Below, one piece after another: positions 10,501 through 22,925 of a stretch of 64,000 bases of DNA (its first letter is position 1; each line of letters opens with the position of its first letter). The notes beneath the pieces are model-generated. The model had not been told where the DNA came from. It was given only the letters and a program-made list of their open reading frames with translations, and did no database searches. Position numbers and translations under genes: made by a program. Source of the stretch: Edaphochlamys debaryana (Eukaryota; Chlorophyta; Chlorophyceae; Chlamydomonadales); contig JAEHOE010000002.1 in the NCBI GenBank assembly GCA_016858145.1, positions 2,728,001-2,792,000 on the forward strand. Reading direction: 5' to 3'.

Positions 10501-12975
10501 GTCCAGGCCGGCGCCCTCCAGCCCCTCGTCGCCGCCCGGCCCCGCCCCGTCGCCCCCCCGCAGCCCCGCCTCGATCTGCTTGAGCAGGCGGAAGAGCTTG
10601 GCGGCCTCGCGGATGCGGGAGAAGTTGATGCAGAAGGCCTGGACCTGGGGGTGTGTGGGGGGGAGAGGAAGGGTCCAGGCGGGGTCGGGCGTTGAAGTGG
10701 CATGGGGCAAAGCACGCATGTCTCGCCTTCCATCCCAAATTACAGACTCCGACCCGAGACACCCGATCCCAACCCCGCGCACCTCGTGCAGCAGGTCGGC
10801 GATGTTGATCACCTTGTTCCGAATGAGGGACTGCAGGAACACGCACACGAGCCGCACGAGCCGGTTCTGGACGTACTTGTCCTGCGTGCCCTCGCACGAG
10901 TTGATGCAGTTGGTGATGTACAGGTGTACGAACTCGGTCGGTACGGCACCGGCGGCGGTCAAACGGTTGACCACCTCGAGCGAGTGAAGGCTCATGTCGC
11001 CGCGCGCCAGCGCCGTCAGGTACTCCCCCGCCCGGCCCGGCCACCGCATCAAGCGCAGCAACACCTCCGTTGCGACGACAGGCGCGTTCTCCACGAGACT
11101 GGGCAAGTGCCGCGGCGTCAGACCCACGCGGAGCACGACCCGGGGGTCAGCGTCCAGCTCGGCCAGCAGCGCCTGCTGTTGCGCGGGCAGCAGCGGGCCC
11201 CGGAGCGCGGCCGTGAGGAGCTCCCGGGCCTGCGCGAGCCCGTGGGCGGCGCCCATGCCGCCAGATCCAGATCCAGATCGGTTCGGCCCCGACCCAGATC
11301 CAGATCCAGATCCGGGCGCGGAGGCGCCGCAGCCCAGGCCGCCTTCCCCCATGTCTGAGTCCCACAGGAGCTCGTCATGGAGCCCGGGGTTGAGCCACTT
11401 GAGCTCAGAGGGCAGCGGCGTGAGCACCGCCGGCCGCGGCCGCTCCCACACCGCCGCCAGCAAGCCCCCGCGCGGAGCGGCCGCCGCGGTCGCCTGCCCG
11501 GCGCCCGCCGAGGTGGCGGCGGCGGCGGCGGCATCCCCACCGCCGCTGCCGCTGCCGGGGCCCGCCGCTGCGCCGCTACCGCCGGCCGCTGCCCCGCTCC
11601 CGGCGCCAGAGCCGCTGGGCGGCCATGGCCCCTGCCCCTGTGCCTGCGCCTGGGCTGCCCCCGAGGCGCCCGGGCGCGAGAGCCTGCGGGGCCAGAAGCA
11701 ACAGCAACGGACCCAAGGTGTTACCAGGACATAGCTTCGTTCCCTTTTCCTGTGCCTGTCCCTGGAATCCCTGCGTCGCACGGTCGCACCACATGCGCCT
11801 GCACGCCACGGCAGGCGGCCCACCGCGGCACCGCGGGACAGCTCCCTTGAGTCTGCTACCTTCGGACGCCCACACCGCCGCCCTGCCCCTGGCCCCTCCC
11901 CCTCAACCCCTCCCCCGGCCCCACCCTGCGAGCGCCCGCTGCTGGAGCGCCGCGAGGTCTGTGCTGGCGAGCAGGCGGCAGTCGCACGACTGCGCGTAGA
12001 AGCGGGTGGATACCTCCGCGACCTGCGGCGGGGCCAGGGGCTGGAGGTCAGGGGCAGGGGCCGGCGCAGAGGGCCTGGAGGTGCGCAGATCATGTGATGC
12101 CAGGAACCCGGCACGACAAACGGGGAGGCCTGCTCTGCAACTGCAGGGCGCCGCTGGCCAGGCGATGCGGTAGACCGGAAGATCTGCCCGCACCACCACT
12201 GCCATGTGGGGGGACGGCCCCGACGCCTGCAGCCCATCGCAGCAGCTCCCCACTGCCCCCCCCACACACGACCACTGCCGCCACCCGGGTGGGCCCTGCC
12301 CCGACGCACCTCCGCCGGCAGGGGCCCGAGCAAGAGCTGTGCGAGGAAGCTCCGCTCTACGGAAGGCGCTGCCGGGTTGCCGAGGGCCTGGATAGGGAGA
12401 CACGTGACGTGGAAATATTTTAACTCAGCAGGATGTCCGGATAGCACCACTCAAGCCCCTTATGGAACAAGGGCTCTATCATAGCTGCCTGGTCAAGCTC
12501 GCCCCTCATCACAGTCGTGATCACCACGGAAGCCCAGCGGCCCAGAAATGGTAGCTGACCCCGACACGCCGCTCCTGCTGGGCTGGCCCCCACCTTGCCC
12601 AAGAGGGGGAGGAACGGGGAGGCCCCGTTGATGCCCGCGTCACAGAGCGTCAACACGAACCAAGCGGAGAGCCGCTGGGGCAGGCGAAGGATAGACGGGT
12701 CCTGCGGCGAGCGCGGTCGGGTGGGGGCGTTGGGGCCAGAGGAGGGGCCGGCGAGGGGGCATGGACATGCTGCGGCCACCGACCGCGGTGGACCCAGCCG
12801 ATGCTCCCACGAGCCCCATGCGCACCTCAAGCAACAACACCACCGCGCAGCAAGCCCGGAAGCGGTCGGGGAAGCCCCTCTCGAACTCGGCTTGTACTGT
12901 GCGCAAGCTCTTTCCCTCACTGGACAGCAAGAGTGCGAGCAAGGCTGCTGTCTCCTGCTGTGTCAGGAGCTGCAT
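10498..12975 (-). CDS. CNOT11: CCR4-NOT complex subunit 11
   Basis: CNOT11 is a subunit of the CCR4-NOT complex, which removes poly(A) tails from cytoplasmic mRNA; in animals it binds the N-terminal part of CNOT1 with CNOT10. I read six exons: 12975-12826, 12701-12594, 12387-12310, 12022-11925, 11683-10783 and 10644-10498. All junctions keep phase, giving 493 residues. The C-terminal domain (about 364-470) carries the family hallmarks [44 protein letters not shown] and [20 protein letters not shown]. The N-terminal helical part contains ERSFLAQLL. Between them lie Ser-Gly repeats and Ala/Gly runs typical of algal linkers. A weak open stretch at 12420-12560, inside intron 2, was left out because skipping it keeps the frame. 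Family assignment is very secure. Confidence 0.95.
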
Positions 12976-13444
12976 TGTGTCTGCCTATGCCCCGCGCCAG
13001 CCATGACCAGCACTTTCGCTTGTGCGGCTGCGGGCTGAGGGCGCAAGTTCGGCCCAGGCTAATGACGAGACCGCTTAGGATGTCACTGTCCAGGTTTGTC
13101 GCGGGAGGGGACGAGTCCTTGTGCGCGTGCAAGTGGCCCCCGAGTTGATTGCAGCGTTTGGACCTGGGCCTTCGGGGTCTCGTGACCAGGATTACGCAGG
13201 GCTAATGCTTGGGAAGACGAGCCTGCCTTCGCTGTGCTCAGGCCTTCGCAGTTTCGGGACCGGCCCATGCACTCTGCTAAATCAGGTGTTGATGCCCCGT
13301 CCGTCGCTTCCTCTGCCCTTTTCAGCACGCAAGTCCACACGGACGTGTGCTACTACTCTCTATACAGGCCCTAAGGCAATTTGCCCGGCCGCCGTCTTTC
13401 TTTTGTTGCCACATCCCAGTTTAGGCGCCAGCGCCAGCCGAACC
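12976..13444. promoter_or_regulatory. divergent promoter region, CNOT11 / DAHPS
   Basis: Only 469 bp separate the two start codons, so both promoters and both 5' UTRs must fit here. I see no clear TATA box. The region has no convincing coding content. Confidence 0.5.
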
Positions 13445-15561
13445 ATGCAGCTGCAGATGAACAGGGCTCAGGGCCTCCGTGCCCGGCCCGCTGCCCGCGG
13501 CGTCCCGGCGCTCTCCCGGCGGCACACGGTGTCGGTGTCCGCTGTTGCCAGCGAGCCCCGCCTCGCCCCGACGGAGTCCCTGAACGCCAAGAACTGGACC
13601 CCTGCTCAGTGGCGCTCGAAGCCGGCCCTGCAGCAGCCTGAGTACCTGGAGCCGGAGGAGGTCAAGAAGGCGTGCGAGGTGCGGGGTCGCGGCCACAACA
13701 CCTGAGTCAACCCCTTTTGCTTAGCACTGTATCGTCCTCAGGGTTCACAATCCTATCGTAAACGGGCTGGTGCGGGCCGGATTCGTGCTTGCGACTCGTG
13801 GTTGATTGCATGGGTAATCGCGCACCTACTCCTGTCACCTCCCTGCGCCTGCAGGAGATCGCCCGCATGCCTCCTCTGATCTTCGCCGGAGAGTGCCGCA
13901 CGCTGCAGCAGCGTCTGGCGAAGGCGTCGGCGGGCGAGTCCTTCGTGCTGTTCGGTGGTGACTGCGCTGAGGCCTTCAGCCAGTTCTCGGCCAACCGCAT
14001 CCGCGACCTGTACCGTCTCATCCTCCAGATGAGCACTGTGCTGGCTTTCGGCGGCGGTGTGCCGGTCGTCAAGCTGGGCCGTATCGCGGGTCAGTTCGCC
14101 AAGCCCCGCTCGGCCCCCACCGAGACCATCAACGGCGTGACCCTCCCCGCCTACCGCGGCGACATCATCAACGGCCCTGAGTTCACGGCCGAGGCCCGCC
14201 GCTGCGACCCGTGGCGCCTGGTGCGCGCGTACAACCAGTCCGCCGCTACCCTCAACCTCCTGCGTGGCTTCAGCTACGGTGGCTACGCCGGCCTGTCCCG
14301 CGTCTCCCAGTGGAACCTGGACTTCATGAAGAACACCCCCGAGGGCAACGCCTACATGGACATTGCCAAGCGCGTGGACGAGGCCATCCAGTTCATGATT
14401 GCCTGCGGCATGGACACGAACGTGCCGTTCATGCGCGAGACCGAGTTCTACACCTGCCACGAGTGCCTGCTGCTGGACTACGAGGAGGCCCTCACCCGCC
14501 TCGACTCCACCACCGACAAGTGGTACGGCTGCTCGTCCCATTTCCTATGGTGCGGCGAGCGCACCCGCCAGCTGGACCACGCGCACGTCGAGTACCTGCG
14601 CGGCGTGCACAACCCCATCGGCGTCAAGGTGTCTGACAAGATGGACCCCAACGACATCGTGACCCTCATCGCCATGCTCAACCCCCAGAACACGCCCGGC
14701 CGCCTCTCCATCATCGTGCGCATGGGCGCCAAGGCCCTGCGCGCCAAGTTCCCCGCCCTCATCGAGGCCGTGCAGCGCTCGGGTCAGACCGTGACCTGGG
14801 TGTGCGACCCCATGCACGGCAACACCGAGACCGTGTCGGGCTTCAAGACGCGCCGCTACGAGAACGTCCGCGCCGAGATTGAGGCCTTCTTCGACGTGCA
14901 CGAGCTCATGGGCACCGTGCCCGGCGGCGTGCACCTGGAGATGACGGGCGACAACGTCACGGAGTGCATCGGCGGAGGCGCGTCCGTGGCCGAGGAGGAC
15001 CTCAACTCGCGCTACCACACGCACTGCGACCCGCGCCTCAACGCCGAGCAGTCGCTGGAGATTGCCTTCTACGTCGCCCAGCGCCTGCGGCAACGTGAGG
15101 CCGGCCGGGGCGGGGGCTTGGGGAGCTGGGGCTTGGGGGCAGAGGGTGAAGGCTTGGGGGCTGCCGAGGTGCAACTTACAGATTTTGAGGGAGCTGGGGC
15201 GGGCGGCGAGGGGTGCTTGCAGGGCGGGGCGTGTGCGGCTAGATCTAGCTGGGGTGTGGCCCCGCGGCCGCCGACCCACATCAGCAGTTGGCTGACCCAG
15301 ATGGTGTTTCTGGGCTTCCAAGGGCGTGAGCTAATATCGGGCCCGAAGGCAGCAGAACGCAGCCCTGCTGGCGCCGCCAGCATGCCTCTATCCGTCCGGG
15401 CGCCTTCCCAGCACACCCGGCCGACAGCTGCTGACCAACGCACAACCAGCTGTTTTGGCTTTCATTTGCTGACATCGCCTCTGCCTTGCTCCATTCCCTG
15501 ATTGACCTCTGCAGGGCGCGAGTCCCTGGCCACCAAGGTCAAGCCCACGTCCTCCATCTAA
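13445..15561 (+). CDS. class II DAHP synthase, plastid precursor
   Basis: 3-deoxy-D-arabino-heptulosonate 7-phosphate synthase condenses phosphoenolpyruvate with erythrose 4-phosphate, the entry step to chorismate and the aromatic amino acids. Three exons, 13445-13678, 13855-15094 and 15515-15561, join in phase to 506 residues, a normal plant-type length. The first ~40 residues are rich in Arg, Ala and Ser with few acids, as in a chloroplast transit peptide. The class II core starts near residue 79 with [18 protein letters not shown] (112-117) holds the metal-binding Cys115. Later blocks include [53 protein letters not shown] and [17 protein letters not shown]. The protein ends [12 protein letters not shown]. 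The 420-nt last intron carries G-rich tggggctt-like direct repeats. Confidence 0.97.
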
Positions 15562-17170
15562 GCCCCATCGGGCCGGATGGGAGGCGCGGAGCTGGCTGCA
15601 GGGGGTCAGAGTCTTGAGCGGCGGCGGCGCAGGCGGTTGCGGGCCACAGCCCCAACCCCGCGCTTCCGCGCTGTGCTGCGCTGGAGTGGAGTGGAGTGGA
15701 GAGCGGCGCATCGGCGCTCCTGCGAAGCGGCAGCGGCGGCGCAGCACGGGATCCGGTGAGCATCTGGGTCGGTCGTGAGACCGCCTGGATCTGGGTTCCG
15801 AGCGAGCGGCTGCTGTACGCTGGCGGGATTTCCGCTTGCGTCCGATGTTCAGTACGGTATTCTCGGATCTTGTGGGTCGTGGGTTTGACACGAGGTAGGC
15901 GTGTGTGGCGGCGAGCTAGCGAGGACAAAAGACGTGTGGTGGTTCTTTCGCCCGTGCTTGGGTGGGCGGGGCGGCGGGGCGCGGCGGCTGTAGCAGCCGG
16001 CGCCAAGCGCGCCGCCTGGCCGCGGGAGCGGTTGTGGTGCGGCTGTGCTTGCGGCTTGGCGGCAGGCGGAGCAGCATTTGACGCGCATTGCGGCTTGTTT
16101 GCGGGCGCTCTGATGACGACGCGGGGACCGGCGCTGCAAGGCCCCGCCCGCCGGACGCGTGGCAAGCAGCAATGAGCGTGGTGCCGGGGTCAGTGCGTGG
16201 GCCGAGCGCCGCGTCGATTGGTGGATCCATGGATCTGGATCTGGACCGTGTGGTGGTTAGATGCATTTGTGGGACGTGACAAGGGAACGCTCGGGCTCCT
16301 TGGGGCGTGCCAGGTTGTGGTGTATGGGCTCGGGTCCTCGGCTGGCGGGCCAAGTGATGTCCGTTGGCGAGGCGCGGCCGTGGAATAAGGGGGCGCGCGG
16401 AGGGTGCGGCCGCCGTTCAGGGCAGATGCTCTGCGGCGGGCGGGGTGCTGGTCGGGTGCGGTGTCGTGGCACGGGAGCTGGGGCCCAGAGCTCGGCGGAG
16501 TGTCAACGCGGAGCATCGGCATTTGTCCCTGCGCCTGTGCCTGTGGGCTTGAGGACCCGGAACTGACTCCAGCTCCAGCGGGACGCCTGATGTCTGGTCG
16601 ATTGACCTTCGGCTGTTCAGCAGCTTGATGTCAGACCGATGGGCCGAGGAACGGGACCTTAGCCTTGGCCGCTGCTCCTCGCACGCTGCCGGTCTCCGCA
16701 AGCACCTCACGCTCGCCCTCTTCTTCCACACCCAGCAATCGGACCCAGACCAAGATCCAACTCATACATCTGGGATGCGCATGCCAGGGCCCTCCCCAAG
16801 AGGCGCACACATGAACGCCAACCTGCAACTCCTGCATACCGCTGCTCCATCAGCTGCTGCCGCAGCCCGCCTGTGCACACGGTCCACATCACACCCCCTG
16901 GGCGCATCCCCGTTCAACAGCGTCCGCGCGCACCGCTCTGTGTGATTCTAATAGCCTTGCTGCTGTTGCGCTACATGGAGGCTGTGCCCTCTCAACGCCT
17001 GGGCTCAACCCTCCGCGCACACCGTTCCCCAAGGTGCTCCACGCCGCTACCATGAGCCCCTTCCGCTCAGTCCCTCGCCTTGACCTCACGCAAGATGCTG
17101 TGTGCCCAGACCTCCCACGCGCCTAGATCTCCTTCCCCAAGCCGAGGTTGCTCAAGTCCAGATCTCCCGC
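15562..17170. other. convergent intergenic region, DAHPS / ORC4
   Basis: The 3' ends of two convergent genes face each other here, so it should hold both 3' UTRs. I found no TGTAA close to either stop. A short gtgga run (15685-15700) and ctggat/ggatct repeats (16218-16245) are the only patterns. No coding block is supported. Confidence 0.4.
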
Positions 17171-20100
17171 CTAGATCTCTTGCATGAAGAAGCGCCGTAC
17201 GGCATCCGGGCAGTGCGGGTGGCGGTCGATGCCCGCCTCCAGGTCCGCGGCGCCCAGGAGCAGCACCACGCCTTTGGGGGGGAGGGCAGGCGGGGAGAGG
17301 CAAGGCGGGAGGGTTTTTTCGAGATCATGGAGTAGGAAGCGGCGTCGGCAAGGCGGGGCGTCTGGCGGGGCTAGGGTTGAGCGGGGCAGAGGGGGTGCCG
17401 GTTGTTGGCGTCGGCATGACCGCAGGCTGCTTGACCCAAAGCCGGTGGAGCCGAGCGTGCCCTCGTGCACTGCGCTGCATTGCGCTTTGCTTGTGACCCG
17501 GTGCCCCAGCCCCGGTGAGGTTCCCGCCCCCGCACCTGCGTAGGCCAGGTCTCGCCCCCGCGACTCCACGTTGGCGTCCGAGTAGTGCGCGAGGCCGCTC
17601 AGCGGCAGCGCCTGGAACCGGAGAGGAGGGCAGAAAGCGGGAAGGGAGGTGCGGAGCCGGGAGCAGGTGAGCGGGTGAGCCGGCGGAGCAGGAGGTTCAG
17701 TGCGGCGTGCCTAGGTGCGCGGCAGCGGTGCGGTGGGAAGCCGCGCGCGGTGGCCGAAAGGGCAGCGCTGAAGCGAGCAGCGGCTGTGCCGATGAAGCTG
17801 AAGAGGCGGCGCTGCCTGCTTCGTCCAGCACCTATGTCCCTGCCCACCTGCAACGCACTGCACCCCGCCTCCGTGCCCCCGTCCGGCGCCCCACCTGCCA
17901 GGCCGCCGCCGCCGCCTCCTTGCCGAAGGCGATGGCGCCCTTCTGCCCCTGGATGGAGCGGTACTCGTCCCACGCCATCTGCACGCACACACGCAGGTGT
18001 ACGACCAAATGTGTACGGCCACGTGTACGGCACCCGTACACACGGCACGGGGTGCTGGGGGCCACGAGCTCCCGCCCCGACGGCACCAAGCGCCCAACAT
18101 GGTGTGCGGCTCGAACCCACCCGCTACGCCCCGCAACGCGCGCGCACGGCACCCGCACGGCATACTGCCGTACTTGTACGACGTACGGCACGCCGCACGC
18201 ACGGGCACGCACCTCGAAGTTGCACAGCGGCTGGCCCTTGCGCTGCAGCCGGTGCGCCGCCACCAGCATCACCAGCGCCGCCGCGGGCAGGCCCGCCACG
18301 GCGTCGGTCTGGGGGTGGGTGGTTGGGTGGGGGTGAGGGGCAGAGTTGAGGGCGAGATCGGCAGAGGGTTGCGACAACAGGGCTGGACGGAGGATGTCCA
18401 CGGCGTCGGTCTGTGGGTGGGTGGGTGGGTGGGTGGGTGGGTGGGTGGGTGGGTGGGTGGGTGGGTGGGGCAGGATGACCATAGGGAGATGCGGTATTCA
18501 TGCCGTGCGGGGGAGGCGGGCAAACGGGTAGTGGGATGGCGTGGGACGGGCGGACGACCTGAGCCCACCACAACAGGAGGCATCGCTCCCGTACCCTGCC
18601 CCAGCATCTGTCAGGGCCCGGCAGATACCGCCCGCCTCTTCCCACTCCACCCACCGCTCCACTCCCCTCCCCTACCGCTGCCCCGCTGTCCAGCTTCCCG
18701 CAGCTGCCGTACAACGCCGTACGGTGCCGTACTCACCAGCGCCAGCTCGGGTGTGTCCACCACGCCCCTCAGCGCCTCCAGCACGTGCTTCGACGACAGC
18801 GGTACAGCCGCCGCCACCCTGCCGCCGCCGCCGCCAGCGCCGCCGGCGGCGGCCTGCTCCAGCGGCTGCACCTCCGCCAGCGCCTGGCGGCTCAGCTCGC
18901 CGCCCCACGCCGCCAGCACCGCCTCCGCCGCCAGGGCGATGTGCTGAGGGGGGCAGCCGATGTCCGCCATCTTGGACACGGCGCGCTGCGGGGGGGGGGG
19001 GTTGGAGAAGGCAGGGAGCTGTGAGGTCTGGGCTGAAGCATAACATGGACGAATGCGGGGGGGTTGGAGAAGGCAGGGAGCGAGCATACTCAAACGGAGG
19101 GTGAGGGCAGTGGGGGGGGCGTGGGTTGGGGGGGTTAAGCAAAGGCGGACCATCGATTAGGGCGAAGAGGGGGGCAACCAATGTCAGCCACTGCAAGTCA
19201 GGACAGGCCAGGGTGCAGAGGTGAAGAGGGGAGTAATAGCGAGCGGACTGACAAGGAAACAGACAGGCGGGACCGCGCGGAGAGATGGCGCCTTGGGGAT
19301 GTGTATAGGGCCACTGTGCTTGGAGCCCGCTTCCGCTCCGGGCCTCACACCCGCCGCCCCCCACCCTGTCCTCTACCCAACCCGGCACCGCGACCCCCCC
19401 CCTTTTTGTCCCTCCCTGTTCCCCTCCCGACTCCCGTCCCCTTCTTCCCTTGGTCCATCCATCCCTTCAGCCTGCACCTCCTCCCGTACCCTCACGGCCC
19501 CCACCTGCACCGCCGGCTCCCGCAGTATCCCCCGCAGCCGCTCGTTGTGCGCCTCCGCCTCCGCCTCGCCCAGTCCCGCCAGCGCCGCCATGCCCGGGTG
19601 CAACGCCAGCATGTCGTACAGCACATCGCCGTACGAGTCGGCGGCGGCGTCCGCGGCGGTGCCGCCGGAGCCGCTGCCACCGCCGCCGCCGCCGCCGGGG
19701 CTGCTGGGGCCGGCGCCGCCCATAACCGCCGCCTGCAGGTACGGCAACATTTCAGCAGGGGGAATCCACATGTTGGTATGCCCTTACAGAGATTCAGGAT
19801 GCACTTGGCTTCATGAGAAATTTCTCCGCGCACCAGTCCCACTCTGATAAGCACACACAAAGTGGGTCCAAGGCAAGATACCATAGGTCCGGCGCCGCAC
19901 GACCCCGCTAGCTCGAAAGTTGAGGACCCAGAGCCGAACCCGGCCCCGAAACTGGAGGCCCTCAGCAAACGCCTTGCGTGCCCGTGTGCCCGATCACGGC
20001 TGGGCCCGCCCGGGCCCACCTCGTCCTGCGCGGGCCCCGGCGCCGGGAAGGTGACGATGACCCTTCGCCTGCCCACGCGGCTCAGCACGCGCTTCTCCAG

Positions 20101-22547
20101 ATCCTCGGCCACATTGTGGGCTGATGAGATCCCGATGACGGCCGCCTGGATCTTGCTGTCCTGCAGGTTGTACGACAGGGTGTACGGCGGGACATGGTCG
20201 TGTGCTGTAAATATCCAACCGTCGCTGGTCTAGTAGCAGTCTTCCTCCCGTGACCTCCTGACCCCCCGTCCGTACAGTCCAGCTCTTGCCGTCTCTTGCC
20301 CGCTCCCCTTAACTCTCCCTCGCCCTCGCCCTCTTGATGCCTTCCCTCCCTCTTCTTACTGTATGTCAAGCAGGTAGCATGCTAGCATCCCTTGGTCCCT
20401 CCTCCTCCGCAGCCCCCCGCTCCCCCCTCCCCTCTTCCCCTCCCCCCTCGCTCCCCTCCTCCTCTCCCCCCCCCTCCCTCCCCCCTCCCACACACCCAAC
20501 TGCAGCATGTCCAGCAGGTAGTACCCCCTCCCCTCCCCTCCCCTCTCCCCTTTTCCCCCTCCGTCCCCTTCCCCCCTCCCCCCCCCACATGCCTGCAGCA
20601 TGTCCAGCAGGTAGTACAGCATCTGCTGCTTGCCGCCCCCCCGGTACCGGTGCGCGTACTGCTGGAACTCGTCCACCACAAATATGACCTTCTTCAGGCA
20701 CCTGAGGGGGCGGGAGAAGAGGGGCAGCGGGGTAAGGCGGTCAGGACATTGCCCGAGTGAACCTGATTATGACCTTCTTCAGGCGCCTGACGAGGGCGGG
20801 AGAAGAGGGGCTGTGATGCCCTTCTCGAAGCACCTAGCGGCTTTGCCGGACTCCCACCCATCCGCGCGCTCATTTGTAAAGCCGCATGCCCCTGCATGCC
20901 GCATGCGGCGGGGTGTCATCCGTGAGGTGGCAACCAGGCATGGGAGAAGGGGACAGGGATTACCGCGCGTATACGGCAGATGGCTCACTTGTACAGCGCG
21001 TGCAGCATGCCTTTGAGGAAGACCAGGTTTTCATCGAAGGTTGCCGACTTTACGAATCGCTGTCCGAAGCAGCGGCACAGCTGCCGGGCGGCCTCCTGGA
21101 AGGCGGTGCGCTCGTCGGGCTGTTGGGGGGTGGAGGGTGAGTTGGGGAGGGGGGTTGGGGGTGGAGGAGAGATGGTGGCGGGGGAGGAGGGGAAGGGGTA
21201 TGTATAGCTGTTCGGGGTTGCGTCGCTGGGTTGGGTGTGGGAGGAAGGGGACAGGGCTGGCGGCAGGAGGCGCCTCCCACCTGGCTCGCAGAGTACAAGC
21301 AAAAGGCTGCGGTGCAATCAGCGCGCAAAGGCAGCTCAGCCCTTCCGCCCCCGTTGACCGTCCGCTCCGTTCTGCTGATGAACCCAAGGCCGCAAGCGGT
21401 GAATCGTCCTCACCCCGCCTCACGTCCCCTAGAGCCATCCCACCCGCACCCCATCCTGCCCCACCCCACCCCACCCCACCCCCCACCTGCAAGAGCCCGT
21501 TCAGCCGCACCACCCCCACCGTAGTCACGGACTCGGACAGCGGCGGGGCGGGGGCCGAGGGGTCGGCAGCAGCAGCGGAGGGGACGGCAGCAGTGGAGGG
21601 GCCGGCGGACGCGGCGGTGGTGGCGGCGGCAGTGGTGCTGCTGGGGCCGCCAGGGAGCAGGGGGCCGTTGTGCTTGGCGCACACCTCCTGCAGGGCCCTC
21701 TCCACGACCTGCATGGCGGCGGGGTCGGGATTGGGGGTGGGGTGGGGTGGGGTGGGTGGAGGTCAGGGAGAGGGGTGGAGGAGGGGGTAGGGGAGGGGGT
21801 ACCGGGGAGGGGGTAGGGGCTGGCATGTGGAGGGGTAGTGGTCGTGGGCTTGGGGGCCCGCAGGGGTGATCGGGGAGCAGGGCCCTGCCCTCCCAGACCA
21901 AGCTTCAAGGAGGGGAAAGGGACTGTCGCGTGGCGAGGGCAAGGGCGAGAAAGGAACAACCGGCAGCCCGCAATGACGCATGCGAGTGGAGCCTTGTGGA
22001 CCGGCCCGTGCCTCGGGCCACTGCTTCCCTCACCAGTAAGCAGGGCCGTCCTTCCCTGCCCAGAACGCAGGGACCCGTTCCCAAACCCACAGGCACGCTT
22101 GCTAGCATCCATGCCATCGCCCCGTGTGCCGTGTCTCACCAGCGTCTTGCCGGTGCCGGGTGGCCCGAGCACGAGCAACGAGGCATTGCCATTGTGGGAG
22201 CTGACCGCCTCATCCAGCAGGCGCACCAGGTCATCCTTGGTGCGACGGAGCGAGGGTCGCAGGGGAACCAGCTGTGCTGCGTCGCTGCCTGGGTCCACGA
22301 CGGCCTCGCGCAGCAGGCCGCAGCAGCGCTGCCAGGAAGCCGCGGAGGCGGTGGGGATGGACGCGGATGTGGACTTGCCCGCGGGGGTCATGGCGGTGCC
22401 GGAAGGACTGGCACCAGCCTGTCGCCGCGGCGTCGCCGGCCCGCCCTTGCCCGTTGGCGTCCGCGGAGGCTGGTCGTGCTGCTGCTCTGATCGCTCGCCT
22501 CGCCGCTTGCGCGGCGAGAGCACGCCGTCGACGCTCGGCTTCACCAT
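17171..22547 (-). CDS. ORC4: origin recognition complex subunit 4
   Basis: ORC4 is an AAA+ subunit of the nuclear complex that marks replication origins and loads MCM helicase. Eleven exons join in phase to 614 residues: 22547-22140, 21708-21487, 21119-20989, 20701-20593, 20160-20020, 19732-19505, 18985-18737, 18308-18213, 17978-17895, 17611-17536 and 17271-17171. Walker A is GPPGTGKT (128-135); Walker B is VIFVVDEF (259-266). Other matches to the family are VVRLNGLLQ, FDENLVFLKGMLHAL, LEKRVLSRVGRRRVIVTFPAP and, late in the protein, PLCNFE and AWDEYRS. It ends at FFMQEI. Long Gly/Ser and Ala inserts in exons 2 and 6 are algal additions to a protein usually near 430 residues. Intron 4 starts with GC, not GT. 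An upstream TTG is not used as a start; the ATG at 22547 is the first in frame. Confidence 0.95.
18414..18470. repeat. (GGGT)n microsatellite in an ORC4 intron
   Basis: A run of gggt tetramers, more than ten copies, sits just 5' of ORC4 exon 8 as transcribed. On the minus strand this is CCCA repeats within the intron. The plus strand could form G-quadruplexes. Confidence 0.9.
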
Positions 22548-22925
22548 GCTGGCAGGTCCCGCCAAGCGCGGCAGAGGCCCTTCAGCAGAAGCTGATCACG
22601 AAGCGAGCGATTTTGAGAAATGTCAACACATGAGAGGCAGTGGGCCTGTGAGGAGCGCTGGGCAGCGGAGGGCTATTTGGCGCGACAGCTCGAGCTGCGG
22701 TCCGGGCCAGTGATATGAAGCAAGCTAGTCAAAGCGTAGGTGTTGGTTTAGGTAACGCGTTCTCGTGCAAAGCGGCGTGGGGAGGCTTCCCGCTTAAACT
22801 CTGCATCCCCGGCATGTGCAAGGGCTGGGCCAAACCTGGGCATCCGGCCCCCTTTCTGTTGCTTTACCAACCCAGTCGTTTCCTACACCCAACACCGCAT
22901 AGCCTGCGGGCTAGGAGCACTAAAA
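22548..22925. promoter_or_regulatory. divergent promoter region, ORC4 / Ycf33
   Basis: The start codons of ORC4 (minus) and the Ycf33 gene (plus) are 378 bp apart. No open frame here is convincing, so the gap should hold both 5' UTRs and promoters. The A-rich taaaa directly before the Ycf33 ATG is a good start context. Confidence 0.5.

Noticed and set aside
9717..10583. Plus-strand Pro/Ala-rich frame of 288 codons
   Set aside because: No start context, no motif, composition of random GC-rich DNA, and it overlaps the end of CNOT11.
12420..12560. Open stretch inside CNOT11 intron 2 ([15 protein letters not shown])
   Set aside because: It looks somewhat coding, but exons 2 and 3 join in phase without it and give the expected family sequence, and it ends in a stop.
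18414..18470. Telomere-like or CRISPR-like array
   Set aside because: It is a simple gggt tetranucleotide run without spacers; none of the repeats in the window has CRISPR structure.
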